NCBI RefSeq assembly: GCF_035917975.1
Contig: NZ_CP109130.1
Location: 1,364,001 to 1,428,000, forward strand
From: Streptosporangium sp. NBC_01756
GTDB taxonomy: Bacteria; Actinomycetota; Actinomycetes; Streptosporangiales; Streptosporangiaceae
Direction of reading: 5' to 3'
Length of the DNA stretch: 64,000 nt
Shown here: positions 35,086 through 44,294 of the stretch, piece after piece
Position numbering within the stretch: the first letter of the stretch is position 1
Layout of the letters: the number at the start of each line of letters is the position of its first letter
Notes under the pieces: model-generated
Seen by the model: only the letters and a program-made list of their open reading frames with translations
Databases searched by the model: none
Told to the model about the DNA's origin: nothing
Translations under genes and position numbers: made by a program

Positions 35086-36282
35086 GTGGTGGGGCCGTAC
35101 CGGGGACTGTTCGCCGCGCCCGGGGTCAAGGGTTTCGTCATCGCCGGACTCATCGGGCGGATGCCGATGTCCATGCTCGGCATCGGCGTCATCCTGCTCA
35201 TCGAGGCCCTCACCGACTCCTTCGCCATGGCGGGTGCGGTCGCGGCGACCGTCAACGTCTCCTATGCCGTGGCCGCTCCCCTGACGGGGCGCCTGGTGGA
35301 CAGGTTCGGCCAGGCCAGGGTCATCATTCCGCTCACCCTGACACAGGGCGCCGCGCTGACGGGCCTGATGCTGTGCGCGGAGTTCCGGGCACCCTCGTGG
35401 GCCCTGTTCGCCACCGGCGTCGTGACCGGCGCGAGCTCGGTGTCGCTCGGCTCGCTCGTGCGGGCCCGCTGGTCCCACCTGCTGGCCGGGTCGCCCGGAC
35501 TGCACGCGGCGTTCTCCTTCGAGTCGGTCGCCGACGAGATCGTCTTCGTCGCCGGCCCCGCCCTGGTCACCGCCCTGGCCACCATGGTCAACTCCTACGC
35601 CGGCCTGATCGTGGCCCTGGTCTGCACGGTCGGGGGCACCCTCGCCTTCGCGGCGCAGCGCGGCACCGAGCCACCGGTCCGCCCGTACGACAGGCGTTCG
35701 GGCAGCCCCATCACCATTCCCGGCGTCGTCCTGCTGTCGTGCGTCTTCCTGGCGATGGGCTCGGTCTTCGGCTCGCTGGACCTGATCACGGTGGCGTTCG
35801 CCGAGGAGCACGGCGCCAAGCCCGCCGCCGGGCTGCTGCTAGCCGCCATCGCCTGCGGGAGCCTGGTCTCCGGGCTCTGGTACGGCGCGCGGCAGTGGAA
35901 GATCTCCCTGCGCCGCCGCTTCGTCCGCGCCCTCGGGGTCTTCGCGCTCGGGCTGTCCCCGATCATCCTGATCGGCGACCTCCGGGTGATGGCCCCGGCG
36001 CTGTTCCTCGCCGGACTGGCCATCTCCCCGACCATCATCACCGGCTACACGCTGATCGAGCGGCTGGTCCCGGCGAACCTGCTCACCGAGGGCATGGCGT
36101 GGCTCTCCACCGCGATCGGGTTCGGCGTGGCGCTCGGCGGCTGGGCCGGCGGCCGTCTCACCGACGCGTTCGGCGCTTCCAACGCCTACGCGTTCTCCTT
36201 CGTCTGCGCCCTCCTCGCCGTGATCATCGGCGTGGGCGGTTCCGCCTGGCTGCGGACCCCTGTCCCCCAGCAGCAATCATGA
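35086..36282 (+). CDS. MFS transporter
   Basis: 398 aa with twelve helices, starting at GTG 35086 behind GGGGGAA. The early part GRMPMSMLGIGVILLIE and the segment PLTGRLVDRFGQARVIIP (the loop 2-3 motif) mark the superfamily. It resembles the YfmO/'MFS transporter' group often annotated as putative efflux proteins in streptosporangia. Substrate unknown. Followed by an unrelated oxidase gene 37 bases later on the same strand. Confidence 0.85.
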   Translation: MVGPYRGLFAAPGVKGFVIAGLIGRMPMSMLGIGVILLIEALTDSFAMAGAVAATVNVSYAVAAPLTGRLVDRFGQARVIIPLTLTQGAALTGLMLCAEFRAPSWALFATGVVTGASSVSLGSLVRARWSHLLAGSPGLHAAFSFESVADEIVFVAGPALVTALATMVNSYAGLIVALVCTVGGTLAFAAQRGTEPPVRPYDRRSGSPITIPGVVLLSCVFLAMGSVFGSLDLITVAFAEEHGAKPAAGLLLAAIACGSLVSGLWYGARQWKISLRRRFVRALGVFALGLSPIILIGDLRVMAPALFLAGLAISPTIITGYTLIERLVPANLLTEGMAWLSTAIGFGVALGGWAGGRLTDAFGASNAYAFSFVCALLAVIIGVGGSAWLRTPVPQQQS

Positions 36283-36318
36283 GTATCGTTCACATTCGCG
36301 AGTGAAGCGAGGGTGAAC

Positions 36319-37635
36319 ATGAGCGAGGTCTTCCGCAACTGGGCCGGGAACCAGTCCGTCACGCCGGCGGAGGTCCGCACGCCCTCTTCGACCGAGGAGG
36401 TGGCGCGGGCCGTACGGGACGCCGGTGCCTCGGGACGCCGGGTCCGCATGGTCGGCACCGGGCACTCCTTCACCGGAGTGGCGCTCACCGACGGCCTGCT
36501 GCTGCGCCCTGACGCGCTGAGGGGAATCCGCGAGGTGGGCGACGGCTGGGTGACGGCGGCCGCCGGCACACCGCTCAGCGCGCTCAACGACGAGCTCGAC
36601 CGGATGGGCCTGGCCCTGGCGAACATGGGCGACATCACCGCCCAGACGCTGGCCGGAGCCATCCAGACCGGCACCCACGGCACCGGCAGGGAGGTCGGCG
36701 GGCTGGCCGACCAGGTGCTCGGGCTGGAGCTGGTGCTCGCCGACGGCGAGGTCGTCACGGTGTCCGGCGACGGCACGGGGAAGATCCGCGACGGAGTGAG
36801 CGAACGCGACCTGTTCGACGCGGCCCGGGTGGGCCTGGGCGCGCTCGGAGTGGTGACCGCCGTGACCTTCCGGGTGGAGCCGTCCTTCCTGCTGCGCAGC
36901 ACCCGGCAGCCGATGCCGCTGACCGGGATCCTCGACTCGCTCGACGCGCTCACCTCCGAGAACGAGCACCTGGACTTCTTCTGGCTGCCGCACACCGACG
37001 TCTGCCTGACCAAGCGGAACAACCGCGACCCCGGACCGGCCGACCCGCCGGGCGCGTTCCGGCACTGGCTGGACAACACGTTCCTGGAGAACACCCTCTT
37101 CGGCGCACTGTGCGGGATCGGCGGGCGGTTCCCGGGCGCCATCCCCCGGCTCAACGCGATCTCCGCGTCGGCGCTGTCGGCCTCCACCCACACCGACACC
37201 TCTTACAAGATCTTCACGAGTGTGCGGGACGTGCGGTTCCTGGAGATGGAGTACGCCATCGCGCGCGAGCACCTCGGACAGGCGCTCCGCGAGACCCGCG
37301 ACCTCGTGGAGCGGCGGGACTGGAAGATCAGCTTCCCGATCGAGGTACGGGTCACCCCGCCGAGCGACGCGTGGCTGTCCACCGCCTACGGCAGGGACTC
37401 GGCCTATGTCGCCTGCCACATCTACCGGCCGACGCCGAACCCCGACTACTTCGAGGGCGTCGAGGAGATCATGACCAGGCTGGGCGGGCGCCCGCACTGG
37501 GGGAAACTCCATACTCGTGACGCGGCCTACCTGACCACGGTCTATCCCAGGTTCGGCGACTTTCTGGCGGTGCGGGACCGGCTGGATCCACGGCGGACGT
37601 TCGCCAACGACTACCTGGACACGGTCCTGGGCTGA
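36319..37635 (+). CDS. FAD-linked aldonolactone oxidase (L-gulonolactone/D-arabinono-1,4-lactone oxidase family)
   Basis: 438 aa from ATG 36319, with GAGG six bases upstream; a GTG two codons earlier is possible. The N-terminal half is a PCMH-type FAD domain with VRMVGTGHSFTGVALTDG and QTGTHGTGREVGGLADQVLG. The C-terminal half is an ALO domain ending DPRRTFANDYLDTVLG. It oxidises an aldonolactone to an ascorbate-like product with oxygen or another acceptor. The HS of GTGHSF is where some relatives bind FAD covalently. The substrate cannot be told from sequence. Confidence 0.9.
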   Translation: MSEVFRNWAGNQSVTPAEVRTPSSTEEVARAVRDAGASGRRVRMVGTGHSFTGVALTDGLLLRPDALRGIREVGDGWVTAAAGTPLSALNDELDRMGLALANMGDITAQTLAGAIQTGTHGTGREVGGLADQVLGLELVLADGEVVTVSGDGTGKIRDGVSERDLFDAARVGLGALGVVTAVTFRVEPSFLLRSTRQPMPLTGILDSLDALTSENEHLDFFWLPHTDVCLTKRNNRDPGPADPPGAFRHWLDNTFLENTLFGALCGIGGRFPGAIPRLNAISASALSASTHTDTSYKIFTSVRDVRFLEMEYAIAREHLGQALRETRDLVERRDWKISFPIEVRVTPPSDAWLSTAYGRDSAYVACHIYRPTPNPDYFEGVEEIMTRLGGRPHWGKLHTRDAAYLTTVYPRFGDFLAVRDRLDPRRTFANDYLDTVLG

Positions 37636-38140
37636 CCCGCTCTCCCGGCGTCGGCGCTCCCCGACCCGGTCCTTGCCAAAGGTTCCGGTAAAGGTCTGAG
37701 CAAAGCGTCCCACGAAGAACGGCGCCTCGGCGTGTCTGCCGTTGCTGCGACCGGTCCGGCGGGCAGATTCGCAGACGCCCCGCGCCACTCAACCCCGAGG
37801 GAGTCCGCTGGAGATGACCTTCTCCCGCCGTTCAGACCCGCCGCCGCTCCGCCAGGAGACCGGCAGGCCCGTCGCACCGTCGTCTTTCGGCTCTTGGCCC
37901 AAGTCCACAACGGCACCCGGAGTTATTCGGGAGAATCCGTCGAGGACCCTGAACGTGCTGCTCCATACCGGTACCTGATAAGAGATGAATGGAGCAAATG
38001 TGACCGGCGTCACATCGCTGCGAGCCCCATCCAGGAAGGCGATGTTCGGACATGCCGGGTACGGTGCTGGCAGGCAACCGGCACACGCGAGAGACTCAAG
38101 GGTCCGGGGGAAGATTGAGCACGACGACGAAGGGACTCGC
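37636..38140 (+). other. 505-bp non-coding stretch with the sepH control region
   Basis: No frame on either strand looks like a protein. The 5' part after the oxidase gene has no hairpin that I can see. The 3' part holds a CRP-like palindrome at 37999-38014 and presumably the sepH promoter. Confidence 0.5.
37999..38014 (+). promoter_or_regulatory. CRP/FNR-type palindrome upstream of sepH
   Basis: TGTGACCGGCGTCACA is a 6+6 inverted repeat that fits the TGTGA-N6-TCACA pattern exactly. It ends 126 bases before the sepH start codon. Confidence 0.6.
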
Positions 38141-39868
38141 ATGCAGGAGCTCCGTCTCGTCGCGGTGAGTGAGGACGGGACCTATCTCGTGCTGGCGACA
38201 GCCGGCCGGGGTACCCGGTTCACGCTGCCCGTCGACGATCGGCTCCGTGCTGCCGTCCGCGGCAACTTCTCCCGTCTCGGCCAGTACGAGATCGAAGTGG
38301 AGAGTCCGTTGCGCCCCAAGGAGATCCAGGCCCGGATCCGTGCCGGCGAGACCGCGGAGGAGATCGCCGCCACGGCGGGCATCCCGGTCGAGCGGGTGCG
38401 GTGGTTCGAGGGCCCCGTGCTCCAGGAACGTGAGTACATGGCTCAGCAGGCGCAACGCTGCGCCGTGCGGCTGCCGGGCGACTCCGCTCCCGGTCCCACC
38501 CTCGGCGACCTGGTCGCCGAGCGGCTGACCCGTCGCGGCGTGCCCGCCGACGAGATCGAATGGGATTCCGCCAAACGGGACGACAACCTGTGGCGGATCA
38601 AGCTCGGTTTCGTTTGGAACGGTCACAGCCGCAACGCCGAGTGGGTCTTCGATCCGCGCCGGCGCCACATCACGCCACACGACGACGAGGCCATGCGCCT
38701 GTCGGCCGGCGAGTACGTCGAGCCGGTCGAGGACTCCATCGTCACGCCGTTCGTGCCGCGAGTGGCCAAGCTCGCGCCGGTGCCACCGCTGGCACCCGAG
38801 CCGCTGAAGCAGCCGCCGGTCTCGTTCCCCTCGGTCGTACGCAACGAGTCGCCTCCTTCGACGGCCCCGTCCAAGCCGGCGTTCACCCCGCCCGAGGCTC
38901 CGGCGGCCTACGTCCAGCCGGAGGCTCCGGCCGCCTACGAGCAGCCGCCGATGCCGCCGATCCCGCCGGGGTACGAGCCGCCCAGGACCTCGGTGCCGCC
39001 GCTGCGCGCCCCTGACCAGCCCGGTTACGGGCCGGTCCGGACGCCCGAACCCGCACCGCCCGCCCCCGAGCCCGCCGTCGCGTGGGAACCGGCCAGGACA
39101 CCCGAGCCGGACAGGACGCCCGAACCCGCCGTCGCATGGGGATCGGCCAGGACACCCGAGCCCGCGCCGGAAAGGGCACCGGAGCAGGTCCGGGCACCCG
39201 AACCCGCAGCCACCCGGGAACCGGCCAGGACACCCGAGCCGGACAGGACGCCCGAACCCGCACCGGTCGCCCCCGAACCCCCCGTCGCGTGGGAACCGGC
39301 CAGGACACCCGAGCCGGACAAGACGCCCGAACCCGCCACCGCATGGGAACCGGCCAGGGCACCCGAGCCCGCGCCGGACCCGTCACCGCCTGCCGCCGTG
39401 CGCGAGCAGGCCGAGGATGTCACCGCCGAGCCCGAACCCGCCGTCGTCACGCAGGCCGCCGAGCAGGCACCCGAGGTGGCTCCCACCGCCGAGGTCGTGC
39501 CCGATCAGGCGGAGTCCGAGGCCGGCGGGGAGCAGTCCCCGGTCCCGGGGACGGAGTCCGCGCGCGAGGAGGGTCCTTCCGCCCCTGGACCCGCGGCCGA
39601 GACGGCACCGCCCCAGGACGCCTCGATCGCCGTGCCCGCGGCACGTGTCAGCGGGGACGAGCGGGCTCCCGCGGCCGAACCGGCCAAGGAGGACCCGCGA
39701 CCGGCGGACGCCGCGGCGCGGAAGGCCGACCTCGACAAACCTCCGGTGGAGAAGCCGGCGGAGCCGCCGAAACCGGCACCGGCGCGTCCCGCGAAGAAGG
39801 CCCGGGGACGGCGCGCCTCGGTGCCGACCTGGGACGAGATCATGTTCGGCGCCCGCCGCCAGGACTGA
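38141..39868 (+). CDS. sepH: Septation protein SepH with repeat-rich C-terminal tail
   Basis: 575 aa. Residues 1-165 are the conserved DUF3071 domain: MQELRLVAVSEDGTYLVL, IQARIRAGETAEEIAATAG with its HTH-like segment, PVERVRWFEGPVLQEREYMA, and WVFDPRRRHITPHDDEAMRL. In Streptomyces SepH binds FtsZ and promotes cell division. The rest is long, disordered and rich in Pro/Glu/Ala with repeated PARTPEPDRTPEPA blocks. The extreme C terminus PTWDEIMFGARR is the short conserved FtsZ-linked end of the family. ATG 38141 is chosen because it gives the family's start; AAGGG lies ten bases upstream. Confidence 0.92.
   Translation: MQELRLVAVSEDGTYLVLATAGRGTRFTLPVDDRLRAAVRGNFSRLGQYEIEVESPLRPKEIQARIRAGETAEEIAATAGIPVERVRWFEGPVLQEREYMAQQAQRCAVRLPGDSAPGPTLGDLVAERLTRRGVPADEIEWDSAKRDDNLWRIKLGFVWNGHSRNAEWVFDPRRRHITPHDDEAMRLSAGEYVEPVEDSIVTPFVPRVAKLAPVPPLAPEPLKQPPVSFPSVVRNESPPSTAPSKPAFTPPEAPAAYVQPEAPAAYEQPPMPPIPPGYEPPRTSVPPLRAPDQPGYGPVRTPEPAPPAPEPAVAWEPARTPEPDRTPEPAVAWGSARTPEPAPERAPEQVRAPEPAATREPARTPEPDRTPEPAPVAPEPPVAWEPARTPEPDKTPEPATAWEPARAPEPAPDPSPPAAVREQAEDVTAEPEPAVVTQAAEQAPEVAPTAEVVPDQAESEAGGEQSPVPGTESAREEGPSAPGPAAETAPPQDASIAVPAARVSGDERAPAAEPAKEDPRPADAAARKADLDKPPVEKPAEPPKPAPARPAKKARGRRASVPTWDEIMFGARRQD
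39050..39390 (+). repeat. Nucleotide-level repeats in the sepH tail
   Basis: The block GGAACCGGCCAGGACACCC and its continuation with GAGCCGGACAGGACGCCCG occurs near 39086, 39217 and 39294 with almost no change, and shorter versions occur near 39136 and 39348. Near-identity at the DNA level points to recent expansion. Confidence 0.75.
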
Positions 39869-39880
39869 CCGCGGCACGAG

Positions 39881-39920
39881 GGAGCGGGGGTGACCGGAGG
39901 ACTCCGGTCACCCCCGCTCC
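39881..39920. terminator. 19-bp perfect hairpin between sepH and the PH-domain operon
   Basis: GGAGCGGGGGTGACCGGAG and CTCCGGTCACCCCCGCTCC pair perfectly around a 2-base centre (GA). It lies 12 bases past the sepH stop and 24 bases past the convergent gene's stop, so it should end transcripts from both sides. Confidence 0.85.
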
Positions 39921-39943
39921 GCGGTGCGGGCCGTACGGAAAGG

Positions 39944-41707
39944 TCAGGCCCGTCCGTCGACGACGAACGGGGCGAGCCAGCCGGGTGACACCTCGGCGGC
40001 GAAGGCCACGCCCTCGGCCTCGCCGACGTCGATCGCCGCATAGCCTCCGGAGCCCGCGCCCACCCCGGCGACCACGGTCAGCACACCGGCGCGGCGCTGG
40101 AACCACGTCTGCCGCAGGGTCCACCCGACCACGGCCCGCTCCTCCACCACCGCCTGGGAGCGGCGCAGCGATCCCGACCGGACCGACAGGCGGGCTCCGT
40201 CGTAGGTGTGACCGAGGGACCGGTAGCGGTCCAGGCCGAGCGGGACGCCCAGCCCCGCGAGGATCAGCGCCGGCACCACGAGCCCCCACCAGAGCGGAGA
40301 CCACGCCGTGGCCGCCGGCACCGCGCAGAGGGCGATCACCAGCCATGGGAAGACCGCCCGGAACAGCCGGCGCCTGCGCGCCGCCACCGGGTGCGCGCGC
40401 AGCCCGGTGGCGATCGGACCGATCGCCTCGCCCACCACGTCGAGCACGACGGCGCGCGGAGCCACCGGCATCAACTGGCCCCTCGTCTCGGAGTCGCCGA
40501 GACCCGTCACGATCGCCCACGCGCGGGCGAACCCCGCACCGCGCTCGGCCAGCCCCTCCACCAGCTCGAAGCCGCGCACCCTGCGCCGCTCCAGCGACAC
40601 GCTCCGGCGGGTGATCAGGCCTCGCTCGGCGACGAGGTAACCCTCTCTGCCGCGCAGGGTGAAGTCCCAGTTGAACACGGCGTACATGACCATGCCGGCG
40701 ACCGGCATGGCGAGCACCAGCAGCACCAGCGCGACGACGAGAAGGACGGGATGGCCCCAGAGCCACTCTCCCGCGCTCACCATGACCCGCCCGTCGATCC
40801 TGAGCTCCGAGCCCCACTGGAACAGCAGGCCCACCGCACCGGCCACCAGCGCGAACGGGGTCAGCAGGTAGGCCCCCGACAGCGGGCCGTAGGCGAGCCA
40901 CCTGCGCGGCACCACGAAGAACACCCGCTCGGGAGTCGTCTCGCCGACCTCGTGACGGACCGTCGGGGGAACCGTCGCTCCCCCCGGCACGCCGGCGGTG
41001 AGCGGCTCGGCGGACGCCTCACCCACCGGCACCGTGAGGCCCGGCGGCCCGGCAGCCTCCTGCGCCTGGGCGCGCCGGACCATCCGGGCCCGGGCATGCC
41101 AGAGCAGCACGGCCTTGAGCCGTTCCGCCTCCTCGACGGTCACCCCGTCGAGCTCGCCCTCCTGCTTGTCGCCGCCCGCCCCGGTGTCGATCCTGAGCAC
41201 GGCGATGCCGAGCACGCGGTGCAGCGGCGGGTTGCTGACGTCGACGCCGCGGATGCGCTCCAGCGGAATCGTCCGCACCGACCTGCTCACCAACGCCCTG
41301 GTGAGCTCCAGCCGGTCGCCGACGACCTTGTAGGTGAAGGTCGCCCAGCGGATGGTGGCGTAGAGCACCGAACCCACGACGCCGAAGGCCGCCCATCCGA
41401 ACGAACTCGGCGAGAACCCGCCGATGAACAGGACACCGGCCAGCGGAAGGAAGAGTGAGGGCAGCATCCGGATCGGATCCGTCAGCAGCACCTTGGGGCT
41501 GAGCCGCAGCGCCGGGCTGAACGGCGGCGGGCCGTACCCCTGACCGCCGGGCACGTTCTGACCGTCTCCCGCGACGGCCGGTGGTCCCGGTGACCCGGGA
41601 CCACCTTCCGGCGCGACCGGCGGGAAATCCTGGAAGACCGGCTCCGAGCGGCCCTCGCGGGCGCCCGGTTCCCCGTGGGGGTGCTGGTGGTCGGGAGGTT
41701 CGGTCAC
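39944..41707 (-). CDS. Membrane protein with three bacterial PH (bPH2) domains, YdbT-like
   Basis: 587 aa. A proline-rich cytoplasmic N terminus precedes pairs of membrane helices, each followed by a bPH2 domain. Typical segments are TYKVVGDRLELTRALVSRSVRTIPLERIRGVDVS (residues near 125-158, cited as a region), FTLRGREGYLVAERGLITRR and LSVRSGSLRRSQAVVEER. It matches the YdbT partner of the Bacillus YdbS-YdbT pair. Start overlaps the stop of the smaller PH-domain gene by 4 bases. Role in membrane or envelope physiology; in Bacillus the pair protects against certain bacteriocins. Confidence 0.88.
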   Translation of the reverse strand: MTEPPDHQHPHGEPGAREGRSEPVFQDFPPVAPEGGPGSPGPPAVAGDGQNVPGGQGYGPPPFSPALRLSPKVLLTDPIRMLPSLFLPLAGVLFIGGFSPSSFGWAAFGVVGSVLYATIRWATFTYKVVGDRLELTRALVSRSVRTIPLERIRGVDVSNPPLHRVLGIAVLRIDTGAGGDKQEGELDGVTVEEAERLKAVLLWHARARMVRRAQAQEAAGPPGLTVPVGEASAEPLTAGVPGGATVPPTVRHEVGETTPERVFFVVPRRWLAYGPLSGAYLLTPFALVAGAVGLLFQWGSELRIDGRVMVSAGEWLWGHPVLLVVALVLLVLAMPVAGMVMYAVFNWDFTLRGREGYLVAERGLITRRSVSLERRRVRGFELVEGLAERGAGFARAWAIVTGLGDSETRGQLMPVAPRAVVLDVVGEAIGPIATGLRAHPVAARRRRLFRAVFPWLVIALCAVPAATAWSPLWWGLVVPALILAGLGVPLGLDRYRSLGHTYDGARLSVRSGSLRRSQAVVEERAVVGWTLRQTWFQRRAGVLTVVAGVGAGSGGYAAIDVGEAEGVAFAAEVSPGWLAPFVVDGRA

Positions 41708-42312
41708 GTCGCGTCGTCCCTCAGCTCCTCGGCCCGCCGGGCGAGCTCCTCGGCCAGGGCCGCGGCGACCCCGTAGTCAAGACCCTTGATCGTGGAGGAC
41801 CCCGCGTGGGAGGCGGTCCGGATCTCGACCGTGGCCAGTCCCAGCGTCCGCTCCAGCGTGCCCTGCGCCTTGTCCACGGTCTGGATCCGGCTGACCGGGA
41901 CGAACGTCCACTCTCTGGCGATCCATCCGGAACGCGCGTAGACGACGTCACCGCTGAGCTCCCACCGGTGCACGGCGTAGCGCCAGAACGGCTCGACGAT
42001 CGCGGCCGGCCCGACGAGCACCGCCACGAGGACCGGCAGCCACCAGATGTGGTCCACCACCCACACGGGCAGCCAGGGCCATCGGTCGCCGTCGATCCAT
42101 CGGGCCAGGAAGAAGGAGCCGCCGATCAGGAGGACGGACCAGAACACCCCTTCCAGCAGCCACAACACGATCGCCTTGCGGGACACCGGATTGGCGGGAG
42201 GACGGAGCGGAACGTGATCACGACCGAAGGCCCGCTCACCGCGCCCGCTCACGCGACCTGCCACCGCGGCACCGCCTGTGACATCGCTGTGCTCATCCGC
42301 ATGGTCGCTCAC
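41704..42312 (-). CDS. Membrane protein with one bPH2 domain, YdbS-like
   Basis: 202 aa. Two membrane helices (AIVLWLLEGVFWSVLLIGGSF and LPVLVAVLVGPAAIVEPFW) are followed by a bPH2 domain with the diagnostic RIQTVDKAQGTLERTLGLATVEIRTA and a C-terminal segment EELARRAEELRDD. First gene of a coupled pair with the larger PH-domain protein. No regulator visible; a 145-base gap separates it from the divergent exporter genes. Confidence 0.88.
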   Translation of the reverse strand: MSDHADEHSDVTGGAAVAGRVSGRGERAFGRDHVPLRPPANPVSRKAIVLWLLEGVFWSVLLIGGSFFLARWIDGDRWPWLPVWVVDHIWWLPVLVAVLVGPAAIVEPFWRYAVHRWELSGDVVYARSGWIAREWTFVPVSRIQTVDKAQGTLERTLGLATVEIRTASHAGSSTIKGLDYGVAAALAEELARRAEELRDDAT

Positions 42313-42457
42313 GCTGTCAGCCTAAACGGTCGCACCCGGGCCGGTGGATGGTCACGTCAGCGATCTGTCAGCCGTCTCCCCCCGCGTCAGCCGCCGATCA
42401 GGAAAGTGTCAGTGCGACGGTGCACTCTGGTGGCGATCACTAGGGAGAGGGCTGATC

Positions 42458-43426
42458 ATGCGATATGCCATCCAGGCGGAGGGTCTGGTGAAACGGTACG
42501 GGGAGACCCGCGCGCTGGACGGGGTCGACCTCGCCGTGCCGCCGGGGCGGCTGCTCGGTGTGCTGGGCCCGAACGGGGCGGGCAAGACCACCGCCGTGCG
42601 GATCCTGGCGACGCTGCTCCGGCCCGACGAGGGCACCGCCTCGGTCGGCGGTTTCGAGGTGACCGGCCAGGCCCACCAGGTCCGTTCGCTGATCGGCCTC
42701 ACGGGACAGTACGCCGGGGTCGACGAGACCCTCACCGGCGTGGAGAACCTGGTGATGATCGGCCGCCTGCTCGATCTGTCCCGGGTGGACGCCAGGGCTC
42801 GGGCCGCCGAGCTGCTGGAGCGGTTCGAGCTGTCCCACGCCGCCGGCCGCGCGGCCAAGACCTACTCGGGCGGCATGCGCCGCAGGCTCGACCTGGCGGC
42901 CAGCCTGGTCGGGCGCCCCCAGGTGCTGTTCCTCGACGAGCCGACCACCGGTCTCGACCCGCGCAGCCGCACCGAACTGTGGAGCGTGGTGCGTGACCTC
43001 ATGGCCGACGGGGTCACGGTGCTGCTCACCACCCAGTATCTCGAGGAGGCCGACCAGCTCGCCGACGACATCGTGGTGTTCGACCACGGCAGGGTCATCG
43101 CCTCGGGCACCTCCGACGAGCTGAAGGCGACCACGGGGGCACAGGTCCTGGAGGTCCGGCCGCTCCAGGCGGACCACCTGGACCTGGTCGTTCAGGTGGT
43201 CACCGACGTGGTCGGCGACGCACCCGGCGTGTCCGGCGGGAAGATCGTGACGGCCGTGCACGACCCCGCGGTGCTGCCGGCGATCGTGCGGCGGCTGGAC
43301 GATCTCGGAGTCGTCGCCTCCGAGATCTCGCTCCGCAAGTCCAGCCTCGACGAGGTGTTCCTGGCCCTGACCGGCCATCCCGCCGAGGACAAGCCCGCAG
43401 ACGCCAAGGAAGAGGTCTTCGCGTGA
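42458..43426 (+). CDS. Daunorubicin-resistance-type ABC transporter ATPase (DrrA family)
   Basis: 322 aa from ATG 42458, with GGGAGAGGG 6-14 bases upstream. Walker A GPNGAGKTT, signature YSGGMRRRLDLAASL, Walker B VLFLDEPTTGLD and the C-terminal DUF4162 domain ending SLRKSSLDEVFLALTGH. Such ATPases drive export of drugs or lipids in complex with a DrrB-type permease, here the next gene. Start of that gene overlaps its stop (GTGA). Confidence 0.93.
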   Translation: MRYAIQAEGLVKRYGETRALDGVDLAVPPGRLLGVLGPNGAGKTTAVRILATLLRPDEGTASVGGFEVTGQAHQVRSLIGLTGQYAGVDETLTGVENLVMIGRLLDLSRVDARARAAELLERFELSHAAGRAAKTYSGGMRRRLDLAASLVGRPQVLFLDEPTTGLDPRSRTELWSVVRDLMADGVTVLLTTQYLEEADQLADDIVVFDHGRVIASGTSDELKATTGAQVLEVRPLQADHLDLVVQVVTDVVGDAPGVSGGKIVTAVHDPAVLPAIVRRLDDLGVVASEISLRKSSLDEVFLALTGHPAEDKPADAKEEVFA

Positions 43427-44229
43427 CCACGATGACCGTTCCGGTCGCGGCTCCGGCCAGGCGGGTCGGCCTGTCCGCGGGGTTCCGCCAGACGATGACG
43501 CTCACCTGGCGCAGTCTGGTGCAGATCAAGCACAACCCCATGGAACTGCTCGATCTGAGCGTGCAGCCGGTGATGTTCCTCCTGCTCTTCACCTACGTGT
43601 TCGGCGGCGCCATCGCCGGAAGCACCGAGGGCTACCTGCAGTTCGCGCTGCCCGGCCTGGTCGTGCAGAACGCGCTGTTCGCCACGCTGACCACGGCGAT
43701 CGGCCTCAACACCGACATCACCAAGGGCGTCTTCGACCGGCTGCGCAGCCTGCCCATCGCCCGCACCGCGCCGCTGGCGGGCAGGATCATCGCCGACACC
43801 GCCAAACAGCTCTGGGCACTGTTCCTGTTCCTGGGGATCGGCACGATCCTGGGCTTCCGGATCCAGACCGGGGTGGCGGGCGTGCTGGGTGCGGTGGCGT
43901 TGCTGCTGACCTTCGCGCTGGCGATGTCCTGGATGTCGGTGCTCATCGGCCTGAAGGCGAAGGACCCGGAGAAGGTGCAGATCTTCGCGTTCTCCCTGAT
44001 GATGCCGCTGACGTTCACCAGTAACGCGTTCGTGCCGACGGACACGATGCCCGGCTGGCTGCAGGTGTGGGTGGACGTCAACCCGGTCACCCAGCTCGCC
44101 GACGCCGTCCGCGGACTACTGATCGGCGGCGAGGTCGCCGGACCGGCGGCCAACTCGCTGCTCTGGGCGGCCGGACTGGCGGTGGTCTTCGCCCCGCTGG
44201 CGATCCGGGCCTTCCGCAGCCGGACCTAA
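43423..44229 (+). CDS. DrrB-type ABC-2 transporter permease
   Basis: 268 aa with six membrane helices. It contains PVMFLLLFTYVFGGAIAG, the ABC-2 family's loop GLNTDITKGVFDRLRSLPIAR and PLTFTSNAFVPTDTMPGWLQ near the end. It forms the membrane channel with the preceding ATPase. GTG start overlapping the stop of the ATPase gene. The exported compound is unknown; no biosynthetic cluster is visible. Confidence 0.92.
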   Translation: MTTMTVPVAAPARRVGLSAGFRQTMTLTWRSLVQIKHNPMELLDLSVQPVMFLLLFTYVFGGAIAGSTEGYLQFALPGLVVQNALFATLTTAIGLNTDITKGVFDRLRSLPIARTAPLAGRIIADTAKQLWALFLFLGIGTILGFRIQTGVAGVLGAVALLLTFALAMSWMSVLIGLKAKDPEKVQIFAFSLMMPLTFTSNAFVPTDTMPGWLQVWVDVNPVTQLADAVRGLLIGGEVAGPAANSLLWAAGLAVVFAPLAIRAFRSRT

Positions 44230-44294
44230 CCTGTCGGGAGAGTACGGCGGCCCGCCGCCGGGAGACATCCGTCGACGAGAACCGGGGTGGTTAC

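Noticed and set aside
37636..38140. A tRNA or small gene between the oxidase and sepH
   Set aside because: No cloverleaf fold or CCA end and no frame with protein-like composition.
39025..39486. 153-codon minus-strand frame of Gly/Ser/Val repeats opposite the sepH tail
   Set aside because: Mirror image of the repeat-rich SepH coding sequence; not an independent gene.
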